From NCBI GenBank assembly GCA_029721515.1, contig CM056553.1, positions 6,392,349 through 6,456,348 of the forward strand: a stretch of 64,000 nucleotides of DNA. The letters run 5' to 3'. The translations under genes were made by a program, and so were the position numbers. Below, one piece after another: positions 25,247 through 39,600 of this stretch (positions are counted from its first letter, which is position 1; every line of letters begins with the position of its first letter). Under the pieces are notes generated by a model. It ran no database searches, was not told the origin of the DNA, and saw only the letters and a list, made by a program, of their open reading frames with translations. The DNA is from Synanceia verrucosa. Lineage: Eukaryota; Chordata; Actinopteri; Perciformes; Synanceiidae.

Positions 25247-27079
25247 TGTTTTCAACGTCACTTTTTTCCTGGCAAAACTAAGCTTAGTGTCACTAAATGA
25301 AACAAGATTTAAATAGCTTTAATTTAATTCGATTTAAATATTGTTCAAAAATATGAATACAGATCATATTTATGAGTTAAGAAAGTATTCAGAGTTTCCT
25401 CTTCATGGCTGTGCTGCCTCTTTCTGTCCACCTGCTACACGCTGGTGTTAGCGCCGGCGCTCGTGCTATCGTGCAGATGCCAGGCCTTGCTAAGAGGGCT
25501 TCTCGGGGCAATCCCAGTTACAAGCTGTGGTGTTAACCTGCTGGAGGACTCTTATCAGCTGCATGTCATGTTTGCATTTTCCTCGCAGTTCCGTCCAACT
25601 CCCTCGCCGTCATCTCAACACTCTCCTAACTTCTGCCACTTTTATCTGAAGCCCTTAAGTGGCAAACATATTTGTCCGGAGCTTTCCCACAGTCTCTGGA
25701 GTTGGGAGGTGGACAAAGTAACAGCATAGTAACACAGAGCAGGAGGCGGTGTGTCCACATGGAGCGGCAGGTTTCGAGTGAGTCCCCTCGGTGTTGATGC
25801 CCCAGTTTCTTTTTGAGGCCCGTATAAATAGGGTTACATGTTTTAACGCATTAAAGGGCTACATACTTTACAGCTTTCTCGACTACCCTCCAGTTTGTCA
25901 TAGCTTTTCATTTATTTAACACCATAAAAGATGACATTGCATTATTTCTTGTATTCTTTTTTTAGCATCTGTGCATAGCATTTTATCAAAGCACATGTTT
26001 TATTCACACTAACGATTAATTTATTGATTCACAAAACAACATATTGTGCCTATGTTACCTAGAAATCTACTGCTAATGCTTGATGGACGCTGACAAAGTG
26101 GGCTTTTAACTCGCAGACCCCCACCCACTACAGACACCCCACTGAATGTGTTCATTACTGGGAACAATGGAACAGAAGGAGGGGAAAAAAACCAAGTGGT
26201 TAAAGTTTTATTGCTTGTGTTGTCGTGTCCAGTCAGTTCTTGAAACTTTGCTGTTTGTTGATGGGAGGAGTTGGCTTAGTTGGCCTCCCTTTGCCTTTGA
26301 CTACTGTCAGGCCTTTAATGTTCTTCCTGTGGATTTTGGGTCACTGTCAGAGAGATTCGGAGAGGGTGTGAGGGAAATTTAAATGTGGCTCTGGGAGAGA
26401 ATACTGAGCAGGTGTTTTTTTTTTCTTTTGGGGGAAATACAGAATTTCTGTCCTCATTACTGAACTTGAACTCAGGCTTCTGGAAAACAAGTGAGTTTCT
26501 ATTTTCTCCATGCATGTTTACTCTATAATTTACTGTAAAGATGTTTGTTCTAATTTTCAGTTCATATTATGGGATACAGTGATGATTTTGGTCATAGGGT
26601 GCAATGGTGTAGCTTTCACTGATTAAAAAAATATTTTAAGTCATGGTAAACTGCTCTGGCTCTCGATGGCCCATATCTGCCCCATGTTGGCACCTTTTTC
26701 CTTCCTTGGGGATTCTGAGCTGTCAATGGGCCTCTCTGCTCCACACACACACTGCAGTAGCTTCTCAAATCTCTAGTTCTTAGGGCACTGTGTATGATAG
26801 TGACTGGGCGAGCTTGGGGCTTGATTAGTGCAGTTAGCCCTTCTAAGGCTCTGGCTGTTTACAGTGGATTACAGGGAGGGAGGCAGGGGTTAAGTCTACC
26901 CAGGCACCATGCCTCCCCCTCCTCCCTCTCTCCTCCCCCCCCCCACAGGAGCCACTGCAGCAGGGCTGGCAGCTCCTCTCGGCTCCCCATCGCAAGGCCA
27001 GGCTGACAGGTAGCGGGATTTGGCAGAGCAGTTTGCATGAGAGCCAACAAGAAAAACTGAACATGGCGGATTAGTTCGG

Positions 27080-27300
27080 GATTATGTTGTCAGAGTTAGC
27101 CTTGACGGACAAACTGCAGAGGAATAAATTGCAATCTGTTTGAGGAGCACGCTGCCACGCAAACAGGAGAGGCATCGGCTCGTCTCACAGCCTGTCCAAA
27201 ATGACAGGGAGGGGAGAAAATCATTAATAATTTATAAACAAAGTCCTCGGCCATTACTGACATCTGCCCACTCCGGCTGGACGAGATGTCTGGTTGTCTA
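27080..27300. promoter_or_regulatory. Candidate conserved noncoding element
   Basis: Unique block containing a dense homeodomain/Fox-like cluster AAATCATTAATAATTTAT then AAACAAAGTCC, next to TGACATCTGCCCACTCC. The mix of a TF-site cluster and a higher-GC flank resembles developmental enhancers; not verified. Confidence 0.25.
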
Positions 27301-28179
27301 ACCCCTAACACCAGGGGCTGGTTTGTGTTAAATCTTAAAACCAAAAGTGACAGGGCATGTAGAGAGATAAGAGGTTTTACTGGGAAGGGCTTGTAAAATG
27401 TATACCGGCTACTCCTGTGATTTGAAGTCCAGCATCCTATTTCTGATAAGGCAGTGAGTGAGGAGGAGACGGGGGAGTCTACATCTGTTTTTGAACTGCC
27501 ACATTTCTATTCAGTTGTGACTAATTTTGCCACCTGCCTCCTTAGCGTGAGGTTTAAGTAAAGCCTGGAAATCAGTTAAGTAGCTTTTGTGAAGCCAGGG
27601 AGAGTAGCAAACAAAGCCCAGTGTTTAGGTTGGGGTCCGTTAATTGCAGAGAGCACTGTGCGATTCGTTCTGCAAATGTAAATCTTGAGGTTTTTAGGCA
27701 GCTCATAGCTTCTGTGTGGGGCTGGTTTGTGTCCCATTTTCATAGTTTTTTGACTTATGGTTGAAAACATTTAGTAAGTGCTCAGAGGTCAAAGGTTACC
27801 AGACACTTTTCACTCACTTTTGCATTCAGTGCCCCTTAGATTAACCATAAAACTAACTAAACAGTAATTATATCTTGAAAATAATTCTGTTATTCACTTA
27901 TTTATCTGCAAGCATATGCAAACAAAGATTCACCCTTAAATCACACTTCTTTTCCAGAAAGGATTCAAAGTAATTTAGGGCATTTAAAACTGAAGAGGAC
28001 TGAAAATGAGAAAAAAAAAAATATGGGAAACATAATTGGAAATGGGAGATAGTTAATGTCTCATGTGAAGATTAAAGGAAATAATAGCTTTATAAATGAG
28101 AAACTCTGCAGCAGAAATAATAATTAAAAAAGTACAGTATGAGTAAACACACTGCAACAGCTCTCTCTGTTTTCATCTC

Positions 28180-28420
28180 CCATCTGACTCGTTCTTTACT
28201 GGAGAATTGAATTAGCTGGATTTGATGCATCGTTGTCGTGCCGAGGACTGACTGGCATGGTAAAACATATTAATGAGCTTTATTGCATTCTACCCTCTCC
28301 TGCATCATTAGGGATGCATGTCTGTATGTTAAACATATGAATATGCATCGGCATAGAGCATTTGCTCTCAGCGTTAGCAGTGAGCTAGCGCTGTGCCTTG
28401 AATAATAATCCAGCCAAGAA
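28180..28420. promoter_or_regulatory. Candidate conserved noncoding element
   Basis: Contains ATATTAATGAGCTTTATTGC, an octamer-like ATATGAATATGCAT and GCATCATTAGGGATGCATG, surrounded by repeat-free sequence. Reads as clustered POU/homeodomain sites. Inference only. Confidence 0.25.
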
Positions 28421-30744
28421 ATGAAATGCATGTTCTTTGCCTTCTCTTTGTAATTGAAAAAAATAATAATAATAAAACACATCATTTTTTTTTTTATTTC
28501 ACCAAGAAACTGAAGGGTCTTTTAATTTCATACAAGCTGATATTTGCTTGAATGATTAAAAAAAAAAAATCTTCAATGTTGCATTTTTTAGATTAATTCA
28601 ATTTTGTGATCACAATATTTTATGTCATACATCAGCAAATACACAGATATAAATAGAAATATAACTTGGTGAGCAAATATATTAGGAAAAATGTTTTCTT
28701 GAACAAACATGGTTCCCAGACACGCTGTGAGGGTGATCCTGAGGTCAGCAAAGGTCCCTGGATAAAGGTTAACAAATTACCACGATGCCTCTCACACACC
28801 TGATTGATGTTGAGTGGGGGAGGGGGATGTGTGCAGGGGTTAGGTCAAGATAAGGTAAGGCCCAGAGAAAAGTCGACTTTTATAGATGAACATACATTTC
28901 ACCAAGCAAGAAATCAAGATATTTGTACATTGCATTACATTAATTTGACAAAATAATTGCATATAAAGTCAAAAACAAAATCCATTGTACATTTTTGTTG
29001 CTTTTTTGTTAAAAAAAAATTGAGATTGAAGTAATGTAGAGATGTTGTATATAGATGTATATACATGTAGATATAATTAACTATGATATCAGTAAATGAC
29101 CTTTAATTAGCAGTGACTGGAGACAGCAGAGTTTTCTGTTGAACGGGCTCTTGTGTAAATGAGAAATCAGGACCCACAACTGTAACCTGGAGCGCCGCCT
29201 AATTTGAAGAAAAAAGTATTTAATCGGTCAACTCACAGAGCGTTTCTTTTCTCTCTTTTCCCTCAGCTCCCTCACTGTACTCTCCATCTTTGCCCTGCAG
29301 AGGATCTGCTATTCATTCAACACGCACACAAGGCGCCAATGAAAACAGCCGGAGCTCCTCAAGAACAAAGACACTATCTGCACACATCGGGCAGAGCGTC
29401 ATAAGAAAGGGTGACGGGGAACAGTGAAGGGAGGCTTCTAGTTTACTGACAGGACAAATTACAGCGAGTAATTCTTCTATCTGAGTGAAATATTCCAGAT
29501 AGTGGGCGTGCAGCAGGGTGGCGGACCCTCCAGAGCGCCACGGGGGTGTTCATGTTGATTGATTTATCTGGGTGACATAGATGGGTGGGGACCTCCCTGG
29601 TTTCTCTGGTGCTGCTCAGTATATGATCGGCAAATGAAATGACATCCAAAGGGAGATATTTCCTATGGTAACTACTGCTCAAAATAGCAACAATGGCACG
29701 GTCCTCGGTTTTTAAAATCCAGAATGATAAACCAAAATAGTTTCCAGGGTGGATATAAAGCATTTTGGAAGTAGACTAAATCCCCAGGAGCTCATCCTCT
29801 CTGTCCCCATTGTAAATAAATAAATCAGTACGTCTGACTTCACTCACTAGAAATTACAGTTTCCATTCTCTCTTTGATTTCCAAACGGTATTATCTTTGC
29901 TCTGCAGTGGAGGGTGGGTAAACAGAAGCAGCGGAGAGTCATATGTCTCTTTAAATAAACTGCATTGTCTGATGATGTTTTAATGGGCGAACCTCGATCC
30001 CCTGGGCAGTGACCCTTTCTGAGTGTGTTTTCAGCTATGTACTCTGCACAGGGTGCTGGGATGTAATTGCTGTGTACATACCAGGCCGCTCTCTGGTTTC
30101 CACACTGCAAGAAATGTCCACCAGAATGGACTTTCTCAGTATTGTTAGGTAATTTAGAAAGCCAAAACACGGCTTATTTTAAACCATATACAGAACATGC
30201 AAATGTTTTCTTTTTTTTGTAAATTTGATTTTAATGTTTCCTGTTTTTAATCCTATCAGGAATTTACACGTAGCATATAAACATCTCGCGTCCCTGGAGA
30301 TCTTAGCATGAGAAATATGACTTTTGGCTCATAGTGCTGTTCCTCGAACATTTTTTAAAATTAATCCACACTGGTGAAAACTTGTGCTCCATTTGAGCAC
30401 TTTCAACTCCATAATGGATGATGATCATCATTAAAATAAGCAAAAAGTAAAGTTATCTCAAGTGGGAATCGGTGTTGATGCTAGCAGGCTAGGCTAGCTT
30501 CTACTGTCTGAGAGGAATACAAACAGTTCAAAGGGTCATTATCAAATGTTGGCTACTGTAAAGTGATCGTTGTCTTAAGCAATGCTATGCAGGCTTGTTA
30601 AAGGGGAACAAAAAATGCTTCGTATTAGCATTCATAGGCTCCTCCTAGTAACGGCGGATATCAAATGTCAGTCAACTGTTGCTATGGAAATGTCCTTTTT
30701 GATGCCGTGTCTATATGTCCAAAATGTGCACTGTTATTGAGGTA

Positions 30745-31144
30745 TTGTCTCTTTGAGTGCCATTGATGTATTTCAACGTCATTTAAAATCCGACGCATGA
30801 GTGCCATCAACGTAATAATGTGTCAGAGTGGTTTTTCGGCAGCGGGTCGCCGATTGCGGTCTCCCGCAACCTGTGAGTAATCTTGGGGCTTCTGGGAGAT
30901 GTAGTCAGGACATAAAGAGACGGTATACACCACAGAGATCAAAGCAGGAAGTGGAGACAATCAATTAGAAAGCAAAACAAACAGAATCTGGAACTACAGA
31001 GTCTCTTCTTTCATTTGAGCTACTTAGTGTTTTCAGAGTCATAGTACAAAATAGTCTGTGAGTCTTAAAACATGACTCAAAATGGGTCAACACTGGAACA
31101 AGGTACTTTCTGTTTTATAAAACGGCTGGCACTCAATGAGTTAA
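30745..31144 (-). mobile_element. TTAA-flanked miniature element, copy D
   Basis: 400 bp in reverse orientation, ending at TTAA 31141-31144; the left border reads TTGT instead of TTAA. It has two GAGTGCCAT boxes at the left end, like copies C and E, and retains the central GAGTCTCTTCTTTCATTTGA block. No coding capacity. Confidence 0.75.
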
Positions 31145-33113
31145 GCTAAAAAAAAAATTGAAGTTTCAATTTTAGCGAGTCTAATATAGTAGGCTTGCTT
31201 GTTAAAGTGGATATTTTTTTGCAGTGGCTGTCTGTCTATAATGTTCTTCTCACCTTATTCCCACAAGGGGGTCCATTTCCAGTCAAAACAGAGGGGGCGT
31301 CCACAGAACAGACCAGGGAAAACCCTGAGCTTCACTGATGTTTCTATGGGAAGAAACTGACATGTGTGCAACAACGGGGGCACAAAGAGGACAAGAAACT
31401 TTTCAGGGGGTAAAAAAGAGCAAAGGATGTTATCAGATTGAAAAAAATGAGACAGAGTATCTCAGCTCAATATGTGGTTGACTCCCCCATTTTCCTTTTC
31501 CAGCTGAAACTAATGAATTTTTGTGGGAAGAGGAAATGCTTTGGGAATAGGTAAAAATTTCATCAAACACCGGATGTGTGCTCTTGATTAGTGATTCAGA
31601 CCAAAGCTAACTTTGGTGAGACAATATTACAAGAGGGCTCAAGGAAATGGCTAATGAGCAGCTAAGCTAACTTCATCTTGCTCCAGAGCATACAGTCATG
31701 TGATTTTCTCTGCATCGAATCCTAATTGGATTGTGGAGAAGTAAAGAGGACAAAGAACATTTATCTTTCACAATTATCAGGAATTCATATCTTGGGCATA
31801 TTTGCTCGCTTGCATTACAATTTGATTGAATTAACTATTGATGAGCAGGAGAAACCAATATCATTTCAATCATCCGACCCTTTACGGATTATTCTGATTT
31901 TATTACAGGAAGCTTTAAAAGTCTTTTTAGTCAACTTTAATTTATCAGCCGCGGTCCTTCTCCACACCTGTCTTCCATTAGGGTTTGTTGACCGGCTATA
32001 GTGGTGAGCACAGTGCACAGGAAGCGACGTGCTCGACGGGCTAGAATAACTCACGAGCCGTCGGTGAGGGCGCGGCCTGACGGACATGTAAAGTAATATC
32101 CCAGCAGTGCATGAGGTCAGCCTTTTTTACAGGCAACATGGAAAGAGTACGTTCACAAGACGGGGCTGGGTTCCCTTTGTCTCAATATGGGTTCATCAGA
32201 TCATGTAACGAAGGACACGTCTAATACACTGATGTGATTAAATAATATTGCATTCATCAGTGACATTTGCAGACAGCAGTGAGAGGTTTGTCTTCGCTGC
32301 CATGGGAGATCCAATATTCCCCTCAGGTCAGGTGTTCAGGAATTAAAAGCTTGATTTATAATCTGCCTGCATTTTTTTTAAATTATCAAAGTGGTCATGA
32401 AAGAGTTTCATCAGGGCTATATGTTCAGTATTTTCTCAACCTCCATATGACCTTGTAATTGTACGTTTTTCTCTTGTACCAAACAAAATCCACTGCAAGG
32501 TGAGAAAATACATTTCATTCCCCTGCTGTTTTCTTTTTGTTTCTTTCACAGATAAAGCTCAGCGGTGATGTTTTGTCTAGCTTCAGATTCTAGAACAACA
32601 GTATAAACTGAGATAATTTCTGTCTGTTTTGGCATCGTCCACAGGTTAGACGGGTGCCAATTAACCCCAGATGGATGGGGTCGTCTGCACGAGAGGTGAC
32701 GTGAGGTGATTCGCCATCGCTTCGGTATTAGTCTCATAACGTGAGCTGACGGTGGTGATTTCAGAAGCAGGGAGGTGGAGTTGGGGGGTCCACAGGGTTC
32801 GTGTTCAGGCCTCTTGTGTGAATCATGCAGCCTAGCGTGCGATCGGCACACTGCCCTCCTCTTGACTCCCTCATAAGCTCTGTTACAATAACACACTTGC
32901 CTTTCACTCCGGTCCTAACCCCGAACCTCCCCCGTCCGAAACTCCCCCCACCCACCACCACCACCACCAATACCCTCTGAAAAACACAGGCGGAGAGAAA
33001 GAAGCTACAGTTCTTTGTAAGATAAAAGCTGGAGGGTATTTATTTGGGCTGCTGGCTTCCTGCAAATCTCCATCACTGTTGTTAGCATAACTGTGATGAC
33101 AAAGATCATCTGT

Positions 33114-33140
33114 GTTATTATTATTATTATTTTTATTATT
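33114..33140. repeat. TTA microsatellite
   Basis: Short (TTA)n with one TTTTTA interruption. Confidence 0.85.
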
Positions 33141-33696
33141 CCCCACTTTAATTAATTCCTCCCCAGGGCTCAAAGCGGTAATAAGGAGCAGACGTGGACT
33201 GTTTCTAACGGTGAAGTCCCAAACAAGTGCAAGTCAGGGTTAACAGTGCCATCTACAGTAGAGAGGAAAACAGTCCATCATGGGCTTTGATGACGTTCAT
33301 GAATATGAGACCTATTGTGTTTTGAAGGTGGGTTGAGCAAAAATGGAAAATAGACAATGATACCACTACCACAAATATTCACTCGTATTTTTTTGGCATC
33401 ATGTTTTTGGTGAAACTGTTGAAAAATAAATAAATGCACAGCTGTGATGAGGATGCAGAGTTCAGATAATGTGTTATGTTGTAATATACGTTTAATGTAG
33501 TCATACAGGCACAGATTCAGAGAATAAATAATGATTTAAAGATTTTTCTCTTTCATTGGGACATAATTGGACTAACAATATGTACAGTAGAACAGCGTTC
33601 AATAATAAATAAAAATGTCTAATATTGGAAGAATGGTTAATCTTGATGCTATAGCCAATCAATTGTAAATTATTTTATTTTATTTTATCTTTACTG

Positions 33697-33699
<3 letters not shown>

Positions 33700-33731
<32 letters not shown>

Positions 33732-33832
33732 GTATTTATCATTAATAATAACAACAATAGTAGTGATTAGAATTTATTAGTACGACCATTATTAATAATA
33801 CTATTAATATTAATAATAATAATAATAATAAT
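33700..33832. repeat. Paired TTA and TAA trinucleotide tracts
   Basis: (TTA)n at 33700-33731 and (TAA)n at 33811-33832 are complementary and about 80 bp apart, so they could pair into a hairpin. Confidence 0.85.
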
Positions 33833-34539
33833 GTACATTTCTTAAAGACATACAGTGTTTCTGTTGAATACCTCACAAGTCTAACATTTGATGGAAAGCA
33901 TATAAAGCTGATTACAACCAAACTCAGAGTTGTCTCCTTATTGTTTTATCAGTAGTCTATTCTCATTGGATTATTCCAATTCCTGAGTTATTTTTCATCC
34001 ATTTAAGCAAGAATAAGTCTCACAGCTGACTAATTTAGCACATCAGTGTCAGAGAGTACACACAGGGATTCAGACATTTAACCATTTGCCTTGACGAGGG
34101 GGAGAAAAAAAAAGGCTAAAGACGGACCATTACTGTTTATCCTCAGCCTTATCACTACTGGCGATGGGCTTGTAAATATTATCCTGTTCTCTGTAATCCA
34201 CTGCACAACGCCGTGCTCACCCACTTACCGGAAGCTTCGACATTTACCTCAGGATTTGCCGGGGCTTGGGCTAGAGTGGCTGCGAGTGGGAAAGTGCTAA
34301 TCTACAAGGCAGATTCGGGATTAGTGCGGTGAGCCAGGTGACCCAAGGGCCTGAGATCTTATTGGCCAAAAGATGGCGGCCTGCGGTCCTTGGCGGGGGG
34401 TGACTGACGAGAGGAAACGTGGAAGACGAGGGGGGTTTCTCCCCACCTCTGCTTTGTGGTTGCTTCTTCCATTCTGCTTTTTTTCCTCTCTTTCTCGTCC
34501 AGGCTCTTTCTCTCTGGCTCTCTCTGAAGGAGCCCTGAT

Positions 34540-34640
34540 GAGAATTCCACTAATCAGCTGAGGATTAACAGGGTCTCAGACAACACTACATCTAATTCCC
34601 CCTTCACCGCCACTGGGGCAACAAGAGGCCCCACGCAGCA
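34540..34640. promoter_or_regulatory. Candidate conserved noncoding element
   Basis: Contains ATTCCACTAATCAGCTGAGG with adjacent TAATC and CAGCTG sites, and ACATCTAATTCCCCC. Unique sequence, weak evidence. Confidence 0.2.
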
Positions 34641-37600
34641 CTACAGCACACCAGCGCTGAACACATCACTGTGCATGAGTGTACTATTTCTATCAGACTC
34701 ACATATAAGGAAGATATACACCTGTTGATTTAGACACCATGAAGCCATGAAGTGCTCCATGGTGCTAATGCCGTCTACAAATTTATGTTTTTCTTTATGT
34801 ACTGCCTGTTTGTTTGAGGTAAATGTAACTGCTGTTCAGTTTGTTCAGTACCAGCGTCTTGTTCAGTGCTTGTTTGGTATCATTCAGAAGTCTTAGTTAT
34901 AGTTATACCCAGAGAGTAGGGTTTGCATCCTGAGTTTTCTTAGGTTTATGCAATAAAAGTGCTTTGCTTAAAGTTTGGTTTTCATTCATTTCATTTTGTC
35001 ATTTATTTGGAATATGAAGTTAATAAACTAACTGAAAAAAGTACACAAAAACAAAACATCTTGTCAACCTTTTTGAAAAAAGGAGTGAGAGGAAGTAAAA
35101 AATGTATTATTTTCACATTAATTAAAACAGACTAATGCAGATTTTATTCACAACTGTGTCCATGTATGCCCTTATCTTGCTTGGACATCACAAACAAAAT
35201 ATCTCCATGAACATCAACAATGTGTTCTTACAACCATAAAGATAATCACCTATATCTCCATATGCCACATAAGAGAAATATACATAAATATACAATTTTA
35301 AATACCCTCATTACCATCTTTTGGTTAAAGATTAGACATCATAATTTACTTGTCATCAATAAAGAACCATGATTGTCTAAACAAGTACAGGCTAACATTC
35401 AGTTTTGTCATATCATGGTTAATTTATTTCCTAATTATGTCACATCACAGTTATATCACAGTTTTCCTTATTATCTTCAATGTAATTATTAACTCATATC
35501 ATGCATAATAATGACAACTATCTTGGGTTTTATTTGCCTGTTTTTAGGACAGAAGCTAAAGTTTGCATACATTATACTCTAAATGCATACAAGTAGCTCC
35601 AGTGGAGTTCAGCCAGAAATATTCATGTGATAATAGATTAACTCCTGTCACAGAAATGTGTCTTAGTTTCAGTATCTGAATGATGAGGATTTGCTGCTTT
35701 GCTCCTATTTTTATTTCAGTGGATATCGGGGTCGGGGTGATGTCGTTTGTTGGACAGTGCATGAAGAGAGAGGGGGATATGACGTGTAGAAAAAGATAAA
35801 AATAAGTGACCAAATAAATGATTCATGTTGGCTAAAATACCCAAATTGGCTGAGAATGCAAAGCTTAATATTTTGGCCTCTTTTTTCCTTTCTCTGTCTG
35901 AGATGAGTGTGTGATGACGGTCAGCTTGTGTTTTTCAAAGTGACACTGGCATCAGGACCTCATTCATTTTAATGCTCAGACTCACCGGTCAGGTCATGCT
36001 TTGCCACCCACAAAGCAAAACTACTTCTAGAAAAATCAAACATCAGGAGTGTGCAGTTTCACACGGTTGGATGAGTGATATTTTAAAACCAATATCTCTG
36101 CATCTGCTTAATTTTAATGCCTCAAACTGTGCATTACGCCTGATGCTCTATTCATGGTAATATATTAGAGCCAACGAGGGTAAGTGGGTTGCATTTTCTG
36201 TCTGGTTAAGTACGTCTTGGCAGCAGTCCCGTGCTATCTCGGAGACAGGTTGGCTTCCCAGCCTCCCACAGTTTTGCAGTAATGAAGGAGCTGTCTTACC
36301 CAAACAAACAGGCTCTCTGGAGATGTACCTCAACTACCTCCTTAATCCAGGAAGTCTCTCTTATCTCCCCACAAATGGCCCCGTGGCGAGGCGCAGCACA
36401 CTGCGATGCCATTCATCAGTTAAAGCCCAGAGCGATGAGCAGGTACGATAGCTTCATGGTGGGAAAGTGAAAAGTGACAGCACGCACTCTGGCGCCATAA
36501 ATCAGGCCTCCGACGTCAATCTATGTGTCACGGTGCTGAATCCTCACAGAATGATGTGCTTTTATCTTTTTTTATTGACGAATATCAATACTTCTATCAC
36601 TCCCTCCTGGTGTGTTGGTCATTGAAGCTTTTAAGCTTATTCTTCTTTGACATTTGTCATAAATCTCCCAGAATGAAAGTATGGTCAGTACAGTTATAAC
36701 ACTGAACCATGCTTTTGTCAGACTCTAAGACACTCTCAGTAGGATTTCATCTATTCTTTCATCACAAAATATTTTTTTATCCGTGTTTTCTTTTTTTCGT
36801 GTTTCATTAGATTTTTATTTTAAATATTCTATAATATTTGTTATTAGCTCATGAAATGGTGAGTTTGATGGCTTGTCCAAAGAGACGTCAGCGCCTGATG
36901 GTGTCGACAAGAAGAAAATGGAGGCACCAAAGTGGGGGAGTGACGGCCGGCAGTGGAGAAAAATAATTTGTGGAGGAGTTGTGACACTCGGCGCCACTCA
37001 TTAGACAACTTCATAGAGAGCTAAAAGCTTTGCTTCTCCCACTGAACACACTCCCACACTGAGCTGACTGGATCATGTCAGGCACCGTGGTGTCGAATGA
37101 AAACCAGGAATCTACGAGAGAAACTTTGATAAAATTATGTTCATATTGAAAAATACTCCAGGGTTTTAATAAGATGTTAAAGAAGAATCTTCTCATTTTC
37201 TTTTTTTCACTTATCTCACTTTCACTTCACTTTTTTTCATTATCTTTGATGTACTAAATAATGTCTGAGTAAGAGTGCTGCTACTGCTCCTAACAGTATT
37301 ATATTTATAATAATAATACATTGTAATGTGTTTATGATTATGTACTAATACTTTGAAAGTAAAATTTTAATAATAATAATAATCTATGAGAATGTGAAAA
37401 ACATCTTTATGTTTATCAGTTACATTCATATATTTGCAAAGAAAAATGTTTTAGAAATATGAAAGATAGCCTAAGTATTTGTTTACACTTCAAACGTAAA
37501 TTAAATAAATTCTCTGTAACATAATTATTAATTAAAATAAAAATAAGATAGCTAACTGACGATGCAACAAAATATTTTTATTTTAACCTCTCAAATGCGG

Positions 37601-39229
37601 TAATTCTGCTAAAAATGGCTTAAATTTCCCACTATTTGTATTTGTCAAAATCTTTAAAAAAAAAAAATCTTTTGCAACAGTTGTCACTTATTTGCCTATA
37701 GTGGTAATTCTATATAAAATGTGTTTAAATGCTTATCTTACCATGTTTAAAGCCATGTTTAAAGTCACTTTGTCGTTTGTTAATATGCTATAATCCACAC
37801 CTTAATAAAATCCCTGTCCTCTCTCAGCTCAGTTATGCCTGAATCTTCTGTTAATATGTGTCTGTGTGTTAAACAGCCGAGCTGTTTCCCATTACTATCA
37901 GTTTCTCTGCGGCACTTTTTGAGCCAGTTGCTAAGAGCTTTCACCCAACAGTGTTGATCGTTAATACTGATCTGGACATTTTTTTTCTTTTTTAGCTAAA
38001 GCTCTTATAAAGAGCTAAGACATTAAGACTGTGTTTGTGAGGTTAGTAACTACGCCAACAAGGCAACAAGGAGCTGGAGAGAATTGGAGAGCGAGCGTGC
38101 AACCGGTTCAGAAAGCTGAAAACAGCTGTGTTTTTACAACCACTGAAACACAACGCTAGAATGGGTTTCTTTTTTTTCCATCGGCTACCCATACTGCACC
38201 TGCCATTTCCATCACAGCCATGTTGTCACAAAGGGAGCAGTATATCTGTCAACAGGATCAAGTGCTCAATAGACCCTGCGAGCCACTCAATCCTTCAAGA
38301 CACCCCCTCCACCGGCCTGAACAAAGCCCCAAAACCCCTCAACCTGGCCACCTCAGCTCAAATGAGTCAAGATATCCTCCTATTTTCTGTAAGGTAGACA
38401 CTTCCTTCACCTGTCCAAACTGTCTAAACTACCCAGGGAGCAGTGTGATACCCATCGAGGCCTTTTAGTCCCAGCTCTCCCTTTTGAACTTGACTTTTAT
38501 TTTGGAAAACTTCAACAAAAACATCCTGTTGAAATAAGCTTTTTTGAATGCAAAACTGTCCCTGTGTGGTTTGTTTGCAGTTTCTGAGTAAATGTCAAAC
38601 TCAACATCACCTGTCTGGACATATTTACAAGTGTCATTTCACAGAGGAGGGACAGGGCAAATAAAAACTTGCTGCTCCTTGTAAAGACTTGTCACCATGG
38701 CTCAACATGAGCAGTAAATAGCCGGGGTCTTATCCTCGGGTCCGACACGAGTGTTGACGGGGTAGCCGTCCTTTGAGGTAAAAACCCCAAAAGAAGAGGG
38801 AAGGAAACGGAGAGACTGGCTCGACCCGCTGGGGATTAAGGAGGGGTCATTGTGGATCAGCTGGGTCTTCCTCTCCCACAGAGGAGGGAAAACAAATATT
38901 AATCACCTCTAGCACTTCACACACAAAGGGCCCTGAGATGTAAGGGCAGGGAAGACGACGCAGGCCTCAACCACTAATGAAAAAGCCCATAGGGGCCGTG
39001 TAGCGGTGGGGCCGGCGCTCTTAGGACACCTCTGTTGGTTTCTAGTGTATGGAGGGAAATTCAGCTGATGCAGGTGATGTTGAGTGGACATAAGGGATAA
39101 GCTGATAATTCTGCATTAGGGCCATCTTAACATCTATGAGGTGTGCGTGAGTGATCGAGATAGAAAAATGAGTGTGCCTAAAAGCGAAGGTGACTGAAAT
39201 GTGTGTTTATTTATCCTCCTCCTAGTTGG

Positions 39230-39600
39230 CAACACCCCCTCCACATCCTTCGTCCATGAGGCATCTCACGAGCGGCGGCGACGAACCCCACCTGGCATAC
39301 TGGCGACGGCGCCATCTGGTCGCGGCCGAGGCTCGCCATCGGGCCCGCAGTCAGTACCCACAGTGCCAGTGTGCTGTTGTTTAATGAGCGCATATGAGCA
39401 AACATTTGACTGCCAGGTGGCGTTTGCCGCCACGCCATGCCGACCAGGCAGGGTTCTGCCATTGCCGTACAGACCCGGGGGCATCAAAGGGGGGCCTTGG
39501 ATTTCCAAAGTAACTAAGCCATAATCCACCCCCTTATTGGTCCCATTCATATTGAAATACATGATCAGAGGAGCTGAGGAGGCCCTAATCTTGCCAATGA
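39230..39600. promoter_or_regulatory. CpG-rich unique block, candidate regulatory element or exon
   Basis: About 16 CpGs occur within 120 bp near 39255-39360 (for example GAGCGGCGGCGACGAAC), in a window that is otherwise CpG-poor. On the minus strand an open frame of 98 codons (39266-39562) and on the plus strand one of 107 codons (39201-39524) overlap; neither has a known domain. The flanking AT-rich part (TGAGCGCATATGAGCAAAC, TTTCAATATGAATGGG on the minus strand) looks like conserved noncoding DNA. It could be a small CpG island, an enhancer or an unrecognised exon. Confidence 0.35.

Larger units (their letters stand above)
25247..30744. other. Noncoding sequence, no gene seen
   Basis: Unique DNA with two candidate regulatory blocks (listed) and a CCCC-rich tract near 26930-26945. 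Open frames on both strands near 26.8-27.0 kb come from the low-complexity CT/GA tract. No exon was supported. Confidence 0.5.

Noticed and set aside
26843..27064. Cys/Ser-rich small protein on the minus strand
   Set aside because: Overlaps a CT/GA low-complexity tract and has open frames on both strands.
32904..33173. Asn-rich and Trp/Gly-rich protein on the minus strand
   Set aside because: Produced by translating TTA and CCA simple repeats.
39201..39562. Coding exon within the CpG-rich block
   Set aside because: Open on both strands in several frames with no domain or clear splice pair; kept only as a candidate regulatory block.
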